Shown in pieces: positions 1 to 10,183 of a stretch of DNA of 64,000 nt (the stretch's first letter is position 1; the number at the start of each line of letters is the position of its first letter). A program made the translations under genes and the position numbers. The notes under the pieces are model-generated. The model saw nothing but the letters and a program-made list of their open reading frames with translations. It was not told the origin of the DNA and did no database searches. The DNA lies in NCBI RefSeq assembly GCF_032050975.1, contig NZ_CP116967.1:4027001-4091000 (forward strand). Reading direction: 5' to 3'. The DNA comes from Candidatus Nitrospira allomarina (GTDB lineage: Bacteria; Nitrospirota; Nitrospiria; Nitrospirales; UBA8639).

Positions 1-3000
1 CGAGCGTGATGACCAGCGCGGCCCCGCCGCTGCCCCCCGTGAACGTGCCGATTTGCGTGCCCCCATAACTGACCGCACTGCCCGCCACGGTGATATTGCT
101 GGGGCCCGCCCCCTGATCGCGGATCGCCAGCACATCCTCGGCCGCATCACTGCCCGCCGTAAAGCTCACCGTCAACGTCCCCGTGTCAAAGTCACTGCTG
201 TCCACATCACTCACCGCCGCATTGCTGCTCTGGTCAATGACTTGCGCGCCGTCGCCTTCGGTGTAGGCCAGCGTGTCGCCCCCTAAGTTGCTAATGACCG
301 GGATGTCATTGACCGCCGCCATCGTCACCGTCGTGTCGTAGTTGGCACTCGTGCCCCCGTCCCCATCGGTCAAGACATAGCGCACCGTGCGGCTGCCCAA
401 GGTCGGGTTAGCCGTGTCCGTGTTCTCATAGGTGATGTTCTGCACCAACGCACTCACCGCCGCGGCATCGGCGTTGGCATCGAGCGTGATGACCAGCGCG
501 GCCCCGCCGCTGCCCCCCGTGAACGTGCCGATTTGCGTGCCCCCATAACTGACCGCACTGCCCGCCACGGTGATATTGCTGGGGCCCGCCCCCTGATCGC
601 GGATCGCCAGCACATCCTCGGCCGCATCACTGCCCGCCGTAAAGCTCACCGTCAACGTCCCCGTGTCAAAGTCACTGCTGTCCACATCACTCACCGCCGC
701 ATTGCTGCTCTGGTCAATGACTTGCGCGCCGTCGCCTTCGGTGTAGGCCAGCGTGTCGCCCCCTAAGTTGCTAATGACCGGGATGTCATTGACCGCCGCC
801 ATCGTCACCGTCGTGTCGTAGTTGGCACTCGTGCCCCCGTCCCCATCGGTCAAGACATAGCGCACCGTGCGGCTGCCCAAGGTCGGGTTAGCCGTGTCCG
901 TGTTCTCATAGGTGATGTTCTGCACCAACGCACTCACCGCCGCGGCATCGGCGTTGGCATCGAGCGTGATGACCAGCGCGGCCCCGCCGCTGCCCCCCGT
1001 GAACGTGCCGATTTGCGTGCCCCCATAACTGACCGCACTGCCCGCCACGGTGATATTGCTGGGGCCCGCCCCCTGATCGCGGATCGCCAGCACATCCTCG
1101 GCCGCATCACTGCCCGCCGTAAAGCTCACCGTCAACGTCCCCGTGTCAAAGTCACTGCTGTCCACATCACTCACCGCCGCATTGCTGCTCTGGTCAATGA
1201 CTTGCGCGCCGTCGCCTTCGGTGTAGGCCAGCGTGTCGCCCCCTAAGTTGCTAATGACCGGGATGTCATTGACCGCCGCCATCGTCACCGTCGTGTCGTA
1301 GTTGGCACTCGTGCCCCCGTCCCCATCGGTCAAGATATAGCGCACCGTGCGGCTGCCCAAGGTCGGGTTAGCCGTGTCCGTGTTCTCATAGGTGATGTTC
1401 TGCACCAACGCACTCACCGCCGCGGCATCGGCGTTGGCATCGAGCGTGATGACCAGCGCGGCCCCGCCGCTGCCCCCCGTGAACGTGCCGATTTGCGTGC
1501 CCCCATAACTGACCGCACTGCCCGCCACGGTGATATTGCTGGGGCCCGCCCCCTGATCGCGGATCGCCAGCACATCCTCGGCCGCATCACTGCCCGCCGT
1601 AAAGCTCACCGTCAACGTCCCCGTGTCAAAGTCACTGCTGTCCACATCACTCACCGCCGCATTGCTGCTCTGGTCAATGACTTGCGCGCCGTCGCCTTCG
1701 GTGTAGGCCAGCGTGTCGCCCCCTAAGTTGCTAATGACCGGGATGTCATTGACCGCCGCCATCGTCACCGTCGTGTCGTAGTTGGCACTCGTGCCCCCGT
1801 CCCCATCGGTCAAGACATAGCGCACCGTGCGGCTGCCCAAGGTCGGGTTAGCCGTGTCCGTGTTCTCATAGGTGATGTTCTGCACCAACGCACTCACCGC
1901 CGCGGCATCGGCGTTGGCATCGAGCGTGATGACCAGCGCGGCCCCGCCGCTGCCCCCCGTGAACGTGCCGATTTGCGTGCCCCCATAACTGACCGCACTG
2001 CCCGCCACGGTGATATTGCTGGGGCCCGCCCCCTGATCGCGGATCGCCAGCACATCCTCGGCCGCATCACTGCCCGCCGTAAAGCTCACCGTCAACGTCC
2101 CCGTGTCAAAGTCACTGCTGTCCACATCACTCACCGCCGCATTGCTGCTCTGGTCAATGACTTGCGCGCCGTCGCCTTCGGTGTAGGCCAGCGTGTCGCC
2201 CCCTAAGTTGCTAATGACCGGGATGTCATTGACCGCCGCCATCGTCACCGTCGTGTCGTAGTTGGCACTCGTGCCCCCGTCCCCATCGGTCAAGACATAG
2301 CGCACCGTGCGGCTGCCCAAGGTCGGGTTAGCCGTGTCCGTGTTCTCATAGGTGATGTTCTGCACCAACGCACTCACCGCCGCGGCATCGGCGTTGGCAT
2401 CGAGCGTGATGACCAGCGCGGCCCCGCCGCTGCCCCCCGTGAACGTGCCGATTTGCGTGCCCCCATAACTGACCGCACTGCCCGCCACGGTGATATTGCT
2501 GGGGCCCGCCCCCTGATCGCGGATCGCCAGCACATCCTCGGCCGCATCACTGCCCGCCGTAAAGCTCACCGTCAACGTCCCCGTGTCAAAGTCACTGCTG
2601 TCCACATCACTCACCGCCGCATTGCTGCTCTGGTCAATGACTTGCGCGCCGTCGCCTTCGGTGTAGGCCAGCGTGTCGCCCCCTAAGTTGCTAATGACCG
2701 GGATGTCATTGACCGCCGCCATCGTCACCGTCGTGTCGTAGTTGGCACTCGTGCCCCCGTCCCCATCGGTCAAGACATAGCGCACCGTGCGGCTGCCCAA
2801 GGTCGGGTTAGCCGTGTCCGTGTTCTCATAGGTGATGTTCTGCACCAACGCACTCACCGCCGCGGCATCGGCGTTGGCATCGAGCGTGATGACCAGCGCG
2901 GCCCCGCCGCTGCCCCCCGTGAACGTGCCGATTTGCGTGCCCCCATAACTGACCGCACTGCCCGCCACGGTGATATTGCTGGGGCCCGCCCCCTGATCGC

Positions 3001-5112
3001 GGATCGCCAGCACATCCTCGGCCGCATCACTGCCCGCCGTAAAGCTCACCGTCAACGTCCCCGTGTCAAAGTCACTGCTGTCCACATCACTCACCGCCGC
3101 ATTGCTGCTCTGGTCAATGACTTGCGCGCCGTCGCCTTCGGTGTAGGCCAGCGTGTCGCCCCCTAAGTTGCTAATGACCGGGATGTCATTGACCGCCGCC
3201 ATCGTCACCGTCGTGTCGTAGTTGGCACTCGTGCCCCCGTCCCCATCGGTCAAGACATAGCGCACCGTGCGGCTGCCCAAGGTCGGGTTAGCCGTGTCCG
3301 TGTTCTCATAGGTGATGTTCTGCACCAACGCACTCACCGCCGCGGCATCGGCGTTGGCATCGAGCGTGATGACCAGCGCGGCCCCGCCGCTGCCCCCCGT
3401 GAACGTGCCGATTTGCGTGCCCCCATAACTGACCGCACTGCCCGCCACGGTGATATTGCTGGGGCCCGCCCCCTGATCGCGGATCGCCAGCACATCCTCG
3501 GCCGCATCACTGCCCGCCGTAAAGCTCACCGTCAACGTCCCCGTGTCAAAGTCACTGCTGTCCACATCACTCACCGCCGCATTGCTGCTCTGGTCAATGA
3601 CTTGCGCGCCGTCGCCTTCGGTGTAGGCCAGCGTGTCGCCCCCTAAGTTGCTAATGACCGGGATGTCATTGACCGCCGCCATCGTCACCGTCGTGTCGTA
3701 GTTGGCACTCGTGCCCCCGTCCCCATCGGTCAAGACATAGCGCACCGTGCGGCTGCCCAAGGTCGGGTTAGCCGTGTCCGTGTTCTCATAGGTGATGTTC
3801 TGCACCAACGCACTCACCGCCGCGGCATCGGCGTTGGCATCGAGCGTGATGACCAGCGCGGCCCCGCCGCTGCCCCCCGTGAACGTGCCGATTTGCGTGC
3901 CCCCATAACTGACCGCACTGCCCGCCACGGTGATATTGCTGGGGCCCGCCCCCTGATCGCGGATCGCCAGCACATCCTCGGCCGCATCACTGCCCGCCGT
4001 AAAGCTCACCGTCAACGTCCCCGTGTCAAAGTCACTGCTGTCCACATCACTCACCGCCGCATTGCTGCTCTGGTCAATGACTTGCGCGCCGTCGCCTTCG
4101 GTGTAGGCCAGCGTGTCGCCCCCTAAGTTGCTAATGACCGGGATGTCATTGACCGCCGCCATCGTCACCGTCGTGTCGTAGTTGGCACTCGTGCCTCCGT
4201 CCCCATCGGTCAAGATATAGCGCACCGTGCGGCTGCCCAAGGTCGGGTTAGCCGTGTCCGTGTTCTCATAGGTGATGTTCTGCACCAACGCACTCACCGC
4301 CGCGGCATCGGCGTTGGCATCGAGCGTGATGACCAGCGCGGCCCCGCCGCTGCCCCCCGTGAACGTGCCGATTTGCGTGCCCCCATAACTGACCGCACTG
4401 CCCGCCACGGTGATATTGCTGGGGCCCGCCCCCTGATCGCGGATCGCCAGCACATCCTCGGCCGCATCACTGCCCGCCGTAAAGCTCACCGTCAACGTCC
4501 CCGTGTCAAAGTCACTGCTGTCCACATCACTCACCGCCGCATTGCTGCTCTGGTCAATGACTTGCGCGCCGTCGCCTTCGGTGTAGGCCAGCGTGTCGCC
4601 CCCTAAGTTGCTAATGACCGGGATGTCATTGACCGCCGCCATCGTCACCGTCGTGTCGTAGTTGGCACTCGTGCCCCCGTCCCCATCGGTCAAGACATAG
4701 CGCACCGTGCGGCTGCCCAAGGTCGGGTTAGCCGTGTCCGTGTTCTCATAGGTGATGTTCTGCACCAACGCACTCACCGCCGCGGCATCGGCGTTGGCAT
4801 CGAGCGTGATGACCAGCGCGGCCCCGCCGCTGCCCCCCGTGAACGTGCCGATTTGCGTGCCCCCATAACTGACCGCACTGCCCGCCACGGTGATATTGCT
4901 GGGGCCCGCCCCCTGATCGCGGATCGCCAGCACATCCTCGGCCGCATCACTGCCCGCCGTAAAGCTCACCGTCAACGTCCCCGTGTCAAAGTCACTGCTG
5001 TCCACATCACTCACCGCCGCATTGCTGCTCTGGTCAATGACTTGCGCGCCGTCGCCTTCGGTGTAGGCCAGCGTGTCGCCCCCTAAGTTGCTAATGACCG
5101 GGATGTCATTGA
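1..5112. repeat. 480-bp near-perfect coding tandem repeat (about 10.6 copies visible)
   Basis: The sequence repeats exactly every 480 bp from position 1 to about 5112 and then passes into unique sequence at the tandem-95 domain. Each unit encodes 160 residues, starting near PVISNLGGDTLAYTEGDG and ending in a V-N-D-I-P junction typical of cadherin-like/VCBS repeats. Only three substitutions stand out: c to t at 1336 and at 4216 (both Val to Ile) and c to t at 4196 (silent Gly). 480 is a multiple of 3, so copy number can change without breaking the frame. The array is cut by the window edge, so its true length is unknown, and assembly collapse or expansion is possible. Confidence 0.97.
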
Positions 5113-8100
5113 CGCCATTAATCGTGACATAAACGGTTGCGGTATCGGTTCCCCCATTACCGTCATCTGCGGTGTAACTAAATTGATCCGATGCCTGTTC
5201 ACCGGCTGTCAGACTGTCGAATTGTCCATTGGGGTCGTAGGTAAAACCTCCATTAGCGTTAAGCGTGACCAAGGCACCGGATGCCAGGGCAACAGGATTG
5301 CCCACATTTGCGGCACTCCCGTTGATCTCACTCACCACAAGGGGGTCGCTTTCGGCATCCACATCGTTAACTAGGACGCCTGAGGCTGCAATATTCAGAA
5401 TGTTGTCCTGGTCCGTTGAATAGCCAACCCAGGTAGGTTCCTGTGAAGGCGTGCCTCCTCCAAGGGTGCCATCGTTTCCTGAGGATGAAAGGTCGGTAAC
5501 AGAAGTACCTGAGCCCTCTCTCAGTCGCCAATTCCCGACTAGTCCTGATTCATTTCCTGCCAATAAGAGGTCGTAGTTAGTCGCAATCTCGCCCGCCGTT
5601 CTTACCGTGTTCCATATTCGCACCTCACCAATTGAACCCTCAAAATACTGCCCCGTTGGATTGTTTGAACGACCACCGATAAGAAGATCATCCAGGGACG
5701 CATGAGCATCCCCTATGGAACCGGAACCGTTGTATGTGTCGACGGCTGATCCATTGACATAGGTAATGACGGTCCCACTGTTATAGGTAACGGCGACGTG
5801 TGTCCACTCATTGAGGGGCACTACATAGCCCGTGTCATGCCAAGCCCATCCTGGATCCGTGTTGGCAATAGCCCAACGGAGGGTACCATCAGGGAAAATT
5901 CCTATTTCATATTCCCCTTCTTTATTGAGAATGATTCCACTACTGCCACTTGGCAAACTCGTCGGACGGAACCAGGCCTCCATCGTCAGGGTGCTGGTCA
6001 TTTCCAGACTGGTATCACTTCCAAGCTGCACAAAATCATCCGTTCCATCAAAGACCAGACCGGGACGATCATCCGCGGCAACGGGCGCATCGTTGACAGC
6101 CGCTGCTGTCACATTTTGCGAAAATTCTGAAGTGGATGCGTAGGATCCCCCGCCAAGATCACGAGTGGCCGTGGCGGTCACAAACTCCCCAGCGGTGACG
6201 GCAGCTGTCAGGATAGCGCTGAAGGTCCCGTTTCCACTGCCGTCCGTCGTGACCGTCGTAAAACCTAAGAAGAACTCACCCTCTCCATGACTGGATGGAT
6301 CTTGTCCTGTCGAAATGGTGTTTTTAAAAAACTCGATCCGGAAGGAGGTGCTGGCTGTACTATTGAATGTCCCATCGATGGTGACCTGGGTGGGTGAGTC
6401 CACATCAGCTGTGGTGAGCACCGGAAAATTCTGCAAGTTATTAGCGCCGGAGTCAGGGTCACCCGCGTCGTTGGCGGTGACGCCGGCCGTGCCGAGGTTG
6501 ATGCCCAACAAACCATTGGAATGGATCGAGTTACGGATAACCGCGTTGTTCGTGCCGGCGATGACATCCACGCCGTTCATCGAATTATTGGCAATGATGT
6601 TGCCCTCATCGGTCCCATCGCCGCCAATCATGTTGTCATGGGCCGTGTTCTGGAAGGTGATGCCCTGACGATTACCCATTGCCGTGGTGCCGTCGACACC
6701 TACACCGATGTAGTTGCCTTGAACAGTGTTGTTGTCCGCATCCTGCCAGAATCCAATGCCGAAGCTGTCACCGCCTGTGGAGTTTCCTGCGATGATATTC
6801 CGGTCAGCATTCGTCGTGCCACCGATCGTATTCCCGTCGCTCTTGACGGTGATCCCGTAGCGGTTGCCGACCGTCGTCTGCAACCCACTGACGTCAGTGC
6901 CGAGGTAGTTGCCCACGATGGTCGAGCCCCCCGCATTGACATCAATCTCAATAGCGTCGTCGCCCGCGCGATTAATTACCAGGCCCCGCACGGTCGAGGC
7001 ACCGGTCGTCAGCGTGAGCCCGTTTGGATCGCCGGAGGAAATGCCAGCGGCGTTGAGTTCGATGATCGGCCCTTTCGCGGAGTCGTAGCCGGCCTGTGTG
7101 CCTCCGTCGATGATCACTGCCTGCGTGACGTTGAGGTCCGAACCGCTGAGCGAAATGCGGTACCAGGACCGCGCCGTACCGGTTAGATAGTCGGCATCGA
7201 AATCGGTGATCTCGGTATCCACCAGTGTCGTGGACACCGGGGCGGCGAACGTTCCCCCGGTGGCGTTATCGCGGTAGTAGACGTGATTGACGTCGTTTGC
7301 GGCGATGTTAAAGACGATCTTGTCCGGCGTGCCCCCGTTGGCCGTATTGTTAGCGGCAGCGATCGCCTCCCGCAACGAAATGCGTCCGTCGCCGCCGCGC
7401 GCGTTGCCCAGGTTGGTAATTGACGTCGTGGTGCCGTCGCTGACATCGCTCGTCGTATCGACAACCACAATCCCAGTTGAGGTGGCCGTGACGTTGGCTG
7501 CAAACTCGGAGGTATCCCCATAGTTGCCGCCGCCCAGATCACGGGTGGCCGTGGCAGTCACCCGATCCCCGGCGTTAATCCAGACGCCATTCAAGGTCAG
7601 GTTAAAACTTGCATTGCCGGACCCATCAGTGGTGACGGTTGTAAAGCCCAGATACCGCTCCCCTTCTCCGTTGGGACTATCCGCAATTGACGGCCGGCTC
7701 GCAAAGAATTCGATCCGATAGTTCAGACTGGCATTCGTGTTGAGCGTGCCGACGATCGTCGTGCCGGTGGCGTTTGAATTCGCTGACGTGACGACCGGGA
7801 AGTTTTGCAAATTGTTGGCCCCGGAGTCAGGGTCACCTGCGTCGTTCGCGGTGACGCCGGCCGTGCCGAGATTGATACCCAACAGGGTGTTGGAATGAAT
7901 CCGATTACCGAGAATCGAATGGCTTGAGCCATTCACCACATCCACGCCGTTGGCCGCATTGTAGGCGATGAGGTTGCCCGCCCCGGCCGCCGTCCCGCCG
8001 ATGAGATTGCCGGTCGAACTGCCTTGAATCTCGACGCCATCGCTGGAACGGTTTCCCCGGTTGAGCGTACCTGTGACATCCGTCCCGATGTAGTTTCCCT

Positions 8101-9685
8101 GCACAATATTATTGGACGTGTTGATCTCGATGCCTTCGACCATCCTCGAGATCACGTTGCGTGCGGCGGTTGTCGTGCCACCGATTGTGTTGCCAGTTCC
8201 CGAGATGATGGCGATGCCGACGTCGCCCAGTCCGTTGTTGGTCGAACCGTCAGGATCCAGGCCGATGATGTTGCCCTGAATGAGATGGCCCGTAACACCG
8301 CTGCCGACAATTGTAATACCTTCATCGGCGTTGTTGGTGATGACGTTGCGATCATTGGCACCCGTGCCGCCGATGATCGCATTGGACCCAGCGATATCAA
8401 TCCCATCGTCGCTGTTGCCCACACCCGTGGACCCTGTGCCAGTCGTGCCGATCCAGTTGCCGACAACGGTAATGTTGTCAGCTCCCGACTGAATGAGAAT
8501 CCCATCGCGGGAAAAACGGGTGATCATCAATCCCCGGACCGTACTGTTGTCGCTGGTACTGCTAAAGGTCAAACCGTCGACATTCGCTCCAGCAGCATTC
8601 CCGTCAATGCGAACAACCGGAGTTCCAGCAAAATCCGGCTCGCTCCACCCGTCGATGAGCACGGCACCGGTTATGGTCGGAAGAGCAGAGCTGAGGCTTA
8701 TCGTGTGGGGTCCCGCACCGGCAATGCTGAACGTGATGGTATCGGCACCGCCATTGGCATTGGCATCGAGGATGGCCTGTCTGAACGAGCCTGCCCCCGA
8801 ATCATTGGTATTGGTCACGGTATACGTGGCCAGCACCCCTTCCCATGCGTTTTGCGTGGCCTGGCCGATCACGATGGACGACTCAATGAACCCGGTGGAA
8901 ATTTCTAAATCCCAATTGGCATATTCGCTCACATGCCCGGTGCGGTCCGTGCTTGCGGCAATATCCGCCCCTGTCAGTTCGGCTAGGGTTTGGATTGCAG
9001 AGAACCCGGCCTGACCGCGTCCAAAGGTACAGCCATAGATCAACAGATCGGCGTCGGCAGACAAACTCTTCCCGATCTGACTCAACAGCGCCGCATAGTG
9101 ATTGCTGATCGAATCATTGGTGAGAAAGGCTGTGCCTAAATGCAATTCCGCTTCGGTGCCTTCTCCAATGAGATGAATGGCGTCGATATCGCTCCGGTCC
9201 TTGAGGGCTTCCGCAATCTGTTCGATCCCGTCCCGTCTCGCATCCAGAAGAATAACTTCCGCGGCCGGATCGATCCCGTCCATAAGCGTCTGATAATTTT
9301 CAACACGCGTATCGATGAAGACGATTTCTTTGCGTTCCGAAGACGCCGAAAGGGAAAGACCAGATGACCAGTGGGCGTCACTCTTGGAAGCATCGGTGGT
9401 GGTGGAGTCCGTATTGGTCTCATTCTTGACATCGGGAGCACCCGATTGATCTTGCGTGGTGGTGTCTTGTACGACTTCCGCTCCCGTGGCAAGGGCGGCT
9501 CCATCGAAGAGGATCCGTGGCTCTAAGGCGAGACAGGTTCCGGTCAATCGGGTCGGGGGAGGTTCTTGGGATGGACGAAGCTTCCGCTTCTTTCGGGCGC
9601 CAATTTTCCCCATCTTGGCGTCTTTCCGGGCTTCGAGCGTCGCGGGCTTGCAGCGTAAGTGCTTGATGTGACGATCTTCAATCAT
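1..9685 (-). CDS. Giant LEPR-XLL/DUF4347 surface protein 1 (C-terminal part beyond window)
   Basis: This minus-strand frame is open from an ATG at 9685 to the window edge (3228 codons), so the stop and C-terminus lie outside. The N-terminus has about 50 Lys/Arg-rich residues and then [11 protein letters not shown] (about residues 53-64), with no Sec signal peptide. DUF4347 follows (about 117-280, with [11 protein letters not shown] and LLIYGCTFGRG). Two beta-helix stretches rich in short N-N-x-I-x-G turns cover about 288-1115. A LamG-like domain (about 1195-1430) sits inside a tandem-95/VCBS-type domain. From about residue 1525 the protein is a tandem array of 160-residue beta-sandwich units. 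The architecture matches the gene at 11254-18870, whose N-terminal 300 residues are nearly the same. Proteins of this type are usually secreted surface adhesins; that role is inferred. I checked 5102 to about 6730 codon by codon and found no stop; the 480-bp units are in phase with the 9685 start. Confidence 0.9.
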   Translation of the reverse strand, partial: MIEDRHIKHLRCKPATLEARKDAKMGKIGARKKRKLRPSQEPPPTRLTGTCLALEPRILFDGAALATGAEVVQDTTTQDQSGAPDVKNETNTDSTTTDASKSDAHWSSGLSLSASSERKEIVFIDTRVENYQTLMDGIDPAAEVILLDARRDGIEQIAEALKDRSDIDAIHLIGEGTEAELHLGTAFLTNDSISNHYAALLSQIGKSLSADADLLIYGCTFGRGQAGFSAIQTLAELTGADIAASTDRTGHVSEYANWDLEISTGFIESSIVIGQATQNAWEGVLATYTVTNTNDSGAGSFRQAILDANANGGADTITFSIAGAGPHTISLSSALPTITGAVLIDGWSEPDFAGTPVVRIDGNAAGANVDGLTFSSTSDNSTVRGLMITRFSRDGILIQSGADNITVVGNWIGTTGTGSTGVGNSDDGIDIAGSNAIIGGTGANDRNVITNNADEGITIVGSGVTGHLIQGNIIGLDPDGSTNNGLGDVGIAIISGTGNTIGGTTTAARNVISRMVEGIEINTSNNIVQGNYIGTDVTGTLNRGNRSSDGVEIQGSSTGNLIGGTAAGAGNLIAYNAANGVDVVNGSSHSILGNRIHSNTLLGINLGTAGVTANDAGDPDSGANNLQNFPVVTSANSNATGTTIVGTLNTNASLNYRIEFFASRPSIADSPNGEGERYLGFTTVTTDGSGNASFNLTLNGVWINAGDRVTATATRDLGGGNYGDTSEFAANVTATSTGIVVVDTTSDVSDGTTTSITNLGNARGGDGRISLREAIAAANNTANGGTPDKIVFNIAANDVNHVYYRDNATGGTFAAPVSTTLVDTEITDFDADYLTGTARSWYRISLSGSDLNVTQAVIIDGGTQAGYDSAKGPIIELNAAGISSGDPNGLTLTTGASTVRGLVINRAGDDAIEIDVNAGGSTIVGNYLGTDVSGLQTTVGNRYGITVKSDGNTIGGTTNADRNIIAGNSTGGDSFGIGFWQDADNNTVQGNYIGVGVDGTTAMGNRQGITFQNTAHDNMIGGDGTDEGNIIANNSMNGVDVIAGTNNAVIRNSIHSNGLLGINLGTAGVTANDAGDPDSGANNLQNFPVLTTADVDSPTQVTIDGTFNSTASTSFRIEFFKNTISTGQDPSSHGEGEFFLGFTTVTTDGSGNGTFSAILTAAVTAGEFVTATATRDLGGGSYASTSEFSQNVTAAAVNDAPVAADDRPGLVFDGTDDFVQLGSDTSLEMTSTLTMEAWFRPTSLPSGSSGIILNKEGEYEIGIFPDGTLRWAIANTDPGWAWHDTGYVVPLNEWTHVAVTYNSGTVITYVNGSAVDTYNGSGSIGDAHASLDDLLIGGRSNNPTGQYFEGSIGEVRIWNTVRTAGEIATNYDLLLAGNESGLVGNWRLREGSGTSVTDLSSSGNDGTLGGGTPSQEPTWVGYSTDQDNILNIAASGVLVNDVDAESDPLVVSEINGSAANVGNPVALASGALVTLNANGGFTYDPNGQFDSLTAGEQASDQFSYTADDGNGGTDTATVYVTINGVNDIPVISNLGGDTLAYTEGDGAQVIDQSSNAAVSDVDSSDFDTGTLTVSFTAGSDAAEDVLAIRDQGAGPSNITVAGSAVSYGGTQIGTFTGGSGGAALVITLDANADAAAVSALVQNITYENTDTANPTLGSRTVRYVLTDGDGGTSANYDTTVTMAAVNDIPVISNLGGDTLAYTEGDGAQVIDQSSNAAVSDVDSSDFDTGTLTVSFTAGSDAAEDVLAIRDQGAGPSNITVAGSAVSYGGTQIGTFTGGSGGAALVITLDANADAAAVSALVQNITYENTDTANPTLGSRTVRYILTDGDGGTSANYDTTVTMAAVNDIPVISNLGGDTLAYTEGDGAQVIDQSSNAAVSDVDSSDFDTGTLTVSFTAGSDAAEDVLAIRDQGAGPSNITVAGSAVSYGGTQIGTFTGGSGGAALVITLDANADAAAVSALVQNITYENTDTANPTLGSRTVRYVLTDGDGGTSANYDTTVTMAAVNDIPVISNLGGDTLAYTEGDGAQVIDQSSNAAVSDVDSSDFDTGTLTVSFTAGSDAAEDVLAIRDQGAGPSNITVAGSAVSYGGTQIGTFTGGSGGAALVITLDANADAAAVSALVQNITYENTDTANPTLGSRTVRYVLTDGDGGTSANYDTTVTMAAVNDIPVISNLGGDTLAYTEGDGAQVIDQSSNAAVSDVDSSDFDTGTLTVSFTAGSDAAEDVLAIRDQGAGPSNITVAGSAVSYGGTQIGTFTGGSGGAALVITLDANADAAAVSALVQNITYENTDTANPTLGSRTVRYVLTDGDGGTSANYDTTVTMAAVNDIPVISNLGGDTLAYTEGDGAQVIDQSSNAAVSDVDSSDFDTGTLTVSFTAGSDAAEDVLAIRDQGAGPSNITVAGSAVSYGGTQIGTFTGGSGGAALVITLDANADAAAVSALVQNITYENTDTANPTLGSRTVRYVLTDGDGGTSANYDTTVTMAAVNDIPVISNLGGDTLAYTEGDGAQVIDQSSNAAVSDVDSSDFDTGTLTVSFTAGSDAAEDVLAIRDQGAGPSNITVAGSAVSYGGTQIGTFTGGSGGAALVITLDANADAAAVSALVQNITYENTDTANPTLGSRTVRYVLTDGDGGTSANYDTTVTMAAVNDIPVISNLGGDTLAYTEGDGAQVIDQSSNAAVSDVDSSDFDTGTLTVSFTAGSDAAEDVLAIRDQGAGPSNITVAGSAVSYGGTQIGTFTGGSGGAALVITLDANADAAAVSALVQNITYENTDTANPTLGSRTVRYILTDGDGGTSANYDTTVTMAAVNDIPVISNLGGDTLAYTEGDGAQVIDQSSNAAVSDVDSSDFDTGTLTVSFTAGSDAAEDVLAIRDQGAGPSNITVAGSAVSYGGTQIGTFTGGSGGAALVITLDANADAAAVSALVQNITYENTDTANPTLGSRTVRYVLTDGDGGTSANYDTTVTMAAVNDIPVISNLGGDTLAYTEGDGAQVIDQSSNAAVSDVDSSDFDTGTLTVSFTAGSDAAEDVLAIRDQGAGPSNITVAGSAVSYGGTQIGTFTGGSGGAALVITLDANADAAAVSALVQNITYENTDTANPTLGSRTVRYVLTDGDGGTSANYDTTVTMAAVNDIPVISNLGGDTLAYTEGDGAQVIDQSSNAAVSDVDSSDFDTGTLTVSFTAGSDAAEDVLAIRDQGAGPSNITVAGSAVSYGGTQIGTFTGGSGGAALVITL

Positions 9686-9712
9686 GATAGAAATCGGATG
9701 ACAAGTAGTCTC

Positions 9713-9845
9713 AGGTCACAAATTGTTGAAAAAGCCTTGATATCCCATACTTCATCGATTAACAGAGTCGTCCCCTCAAAATGGAGAAATCTCTAGATCT
9801 TTTGTCGGACCTTGGAGAAAGACACTTGATGCGGATTAGGAATCG
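9713..9845 (-). promoter_or_regulatory. Leader block shared with giant gene 2 (copy 1)
   Basis: The region just upstream of the giant gene 1 start resembles the region upstream of giant gene 2 (18898-19025) in content and order. A ggtcacaaattnttnaaaaa block comes first, tttgtcggaccttg (9801-9814) comes second, and cttgatgcggattagg (9825-9840) is the most distal. The conservation lies outside the coding sequence, so a shared promoter or 5' UTR is likely. I could not pick a convincing -35/-10 pair. Confidence 0.5.
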
Positions 9846-10183
9846 TTTTAGAGGGTTATTTTCCGGCTACTGACTGTTAGTGGAGGTTCTGTCACGTATC
9901 GAAAACATATTGCAGGTTGAGTTGCAGAAAAGGGTGTCGAATACCACAGCATTCCGGATATCAATCAGTCTCTTCATCCTCTCAGGGATGCGTGAGGAAA
10001 AGGCTTGCCATTGTATCATTTTCTCCTTAAGAGCATGGACGGGTTTTCCGATACAAAGACACACCTTCACATCACCGGTGAATAGATTCAGACTTCTCAC
10101 CACAACACCAAGCCACTACGGACACTTTGACGGGGAGACAAACCAAAGACATTCCGAAACCTACCATAGAGAGGGAACTGGAG

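Noticed and set aside
53-5086. Eleven identical 77-codon plus-strand ORFs at 480-bp spacing
   Set aside because: They are antisense readings of the 480-bp repeat inside giant gene 1; the minus frame is open throughout and has clear domain sequence.
1-5112. Regular repeat array as a CRISPR
   Set aside because: The period is 480 bp, whole units are identical with no variable spacers, and the unit encodes a beta-sandwich domain.
6521-8908. Long plus-strand ORFs (for example 6521-7186 and 8024-8908)
   Set aside because: Antisense frame in exact codon register with the giant gene; composition is Val/Asp/Arg-rich without family motifs.
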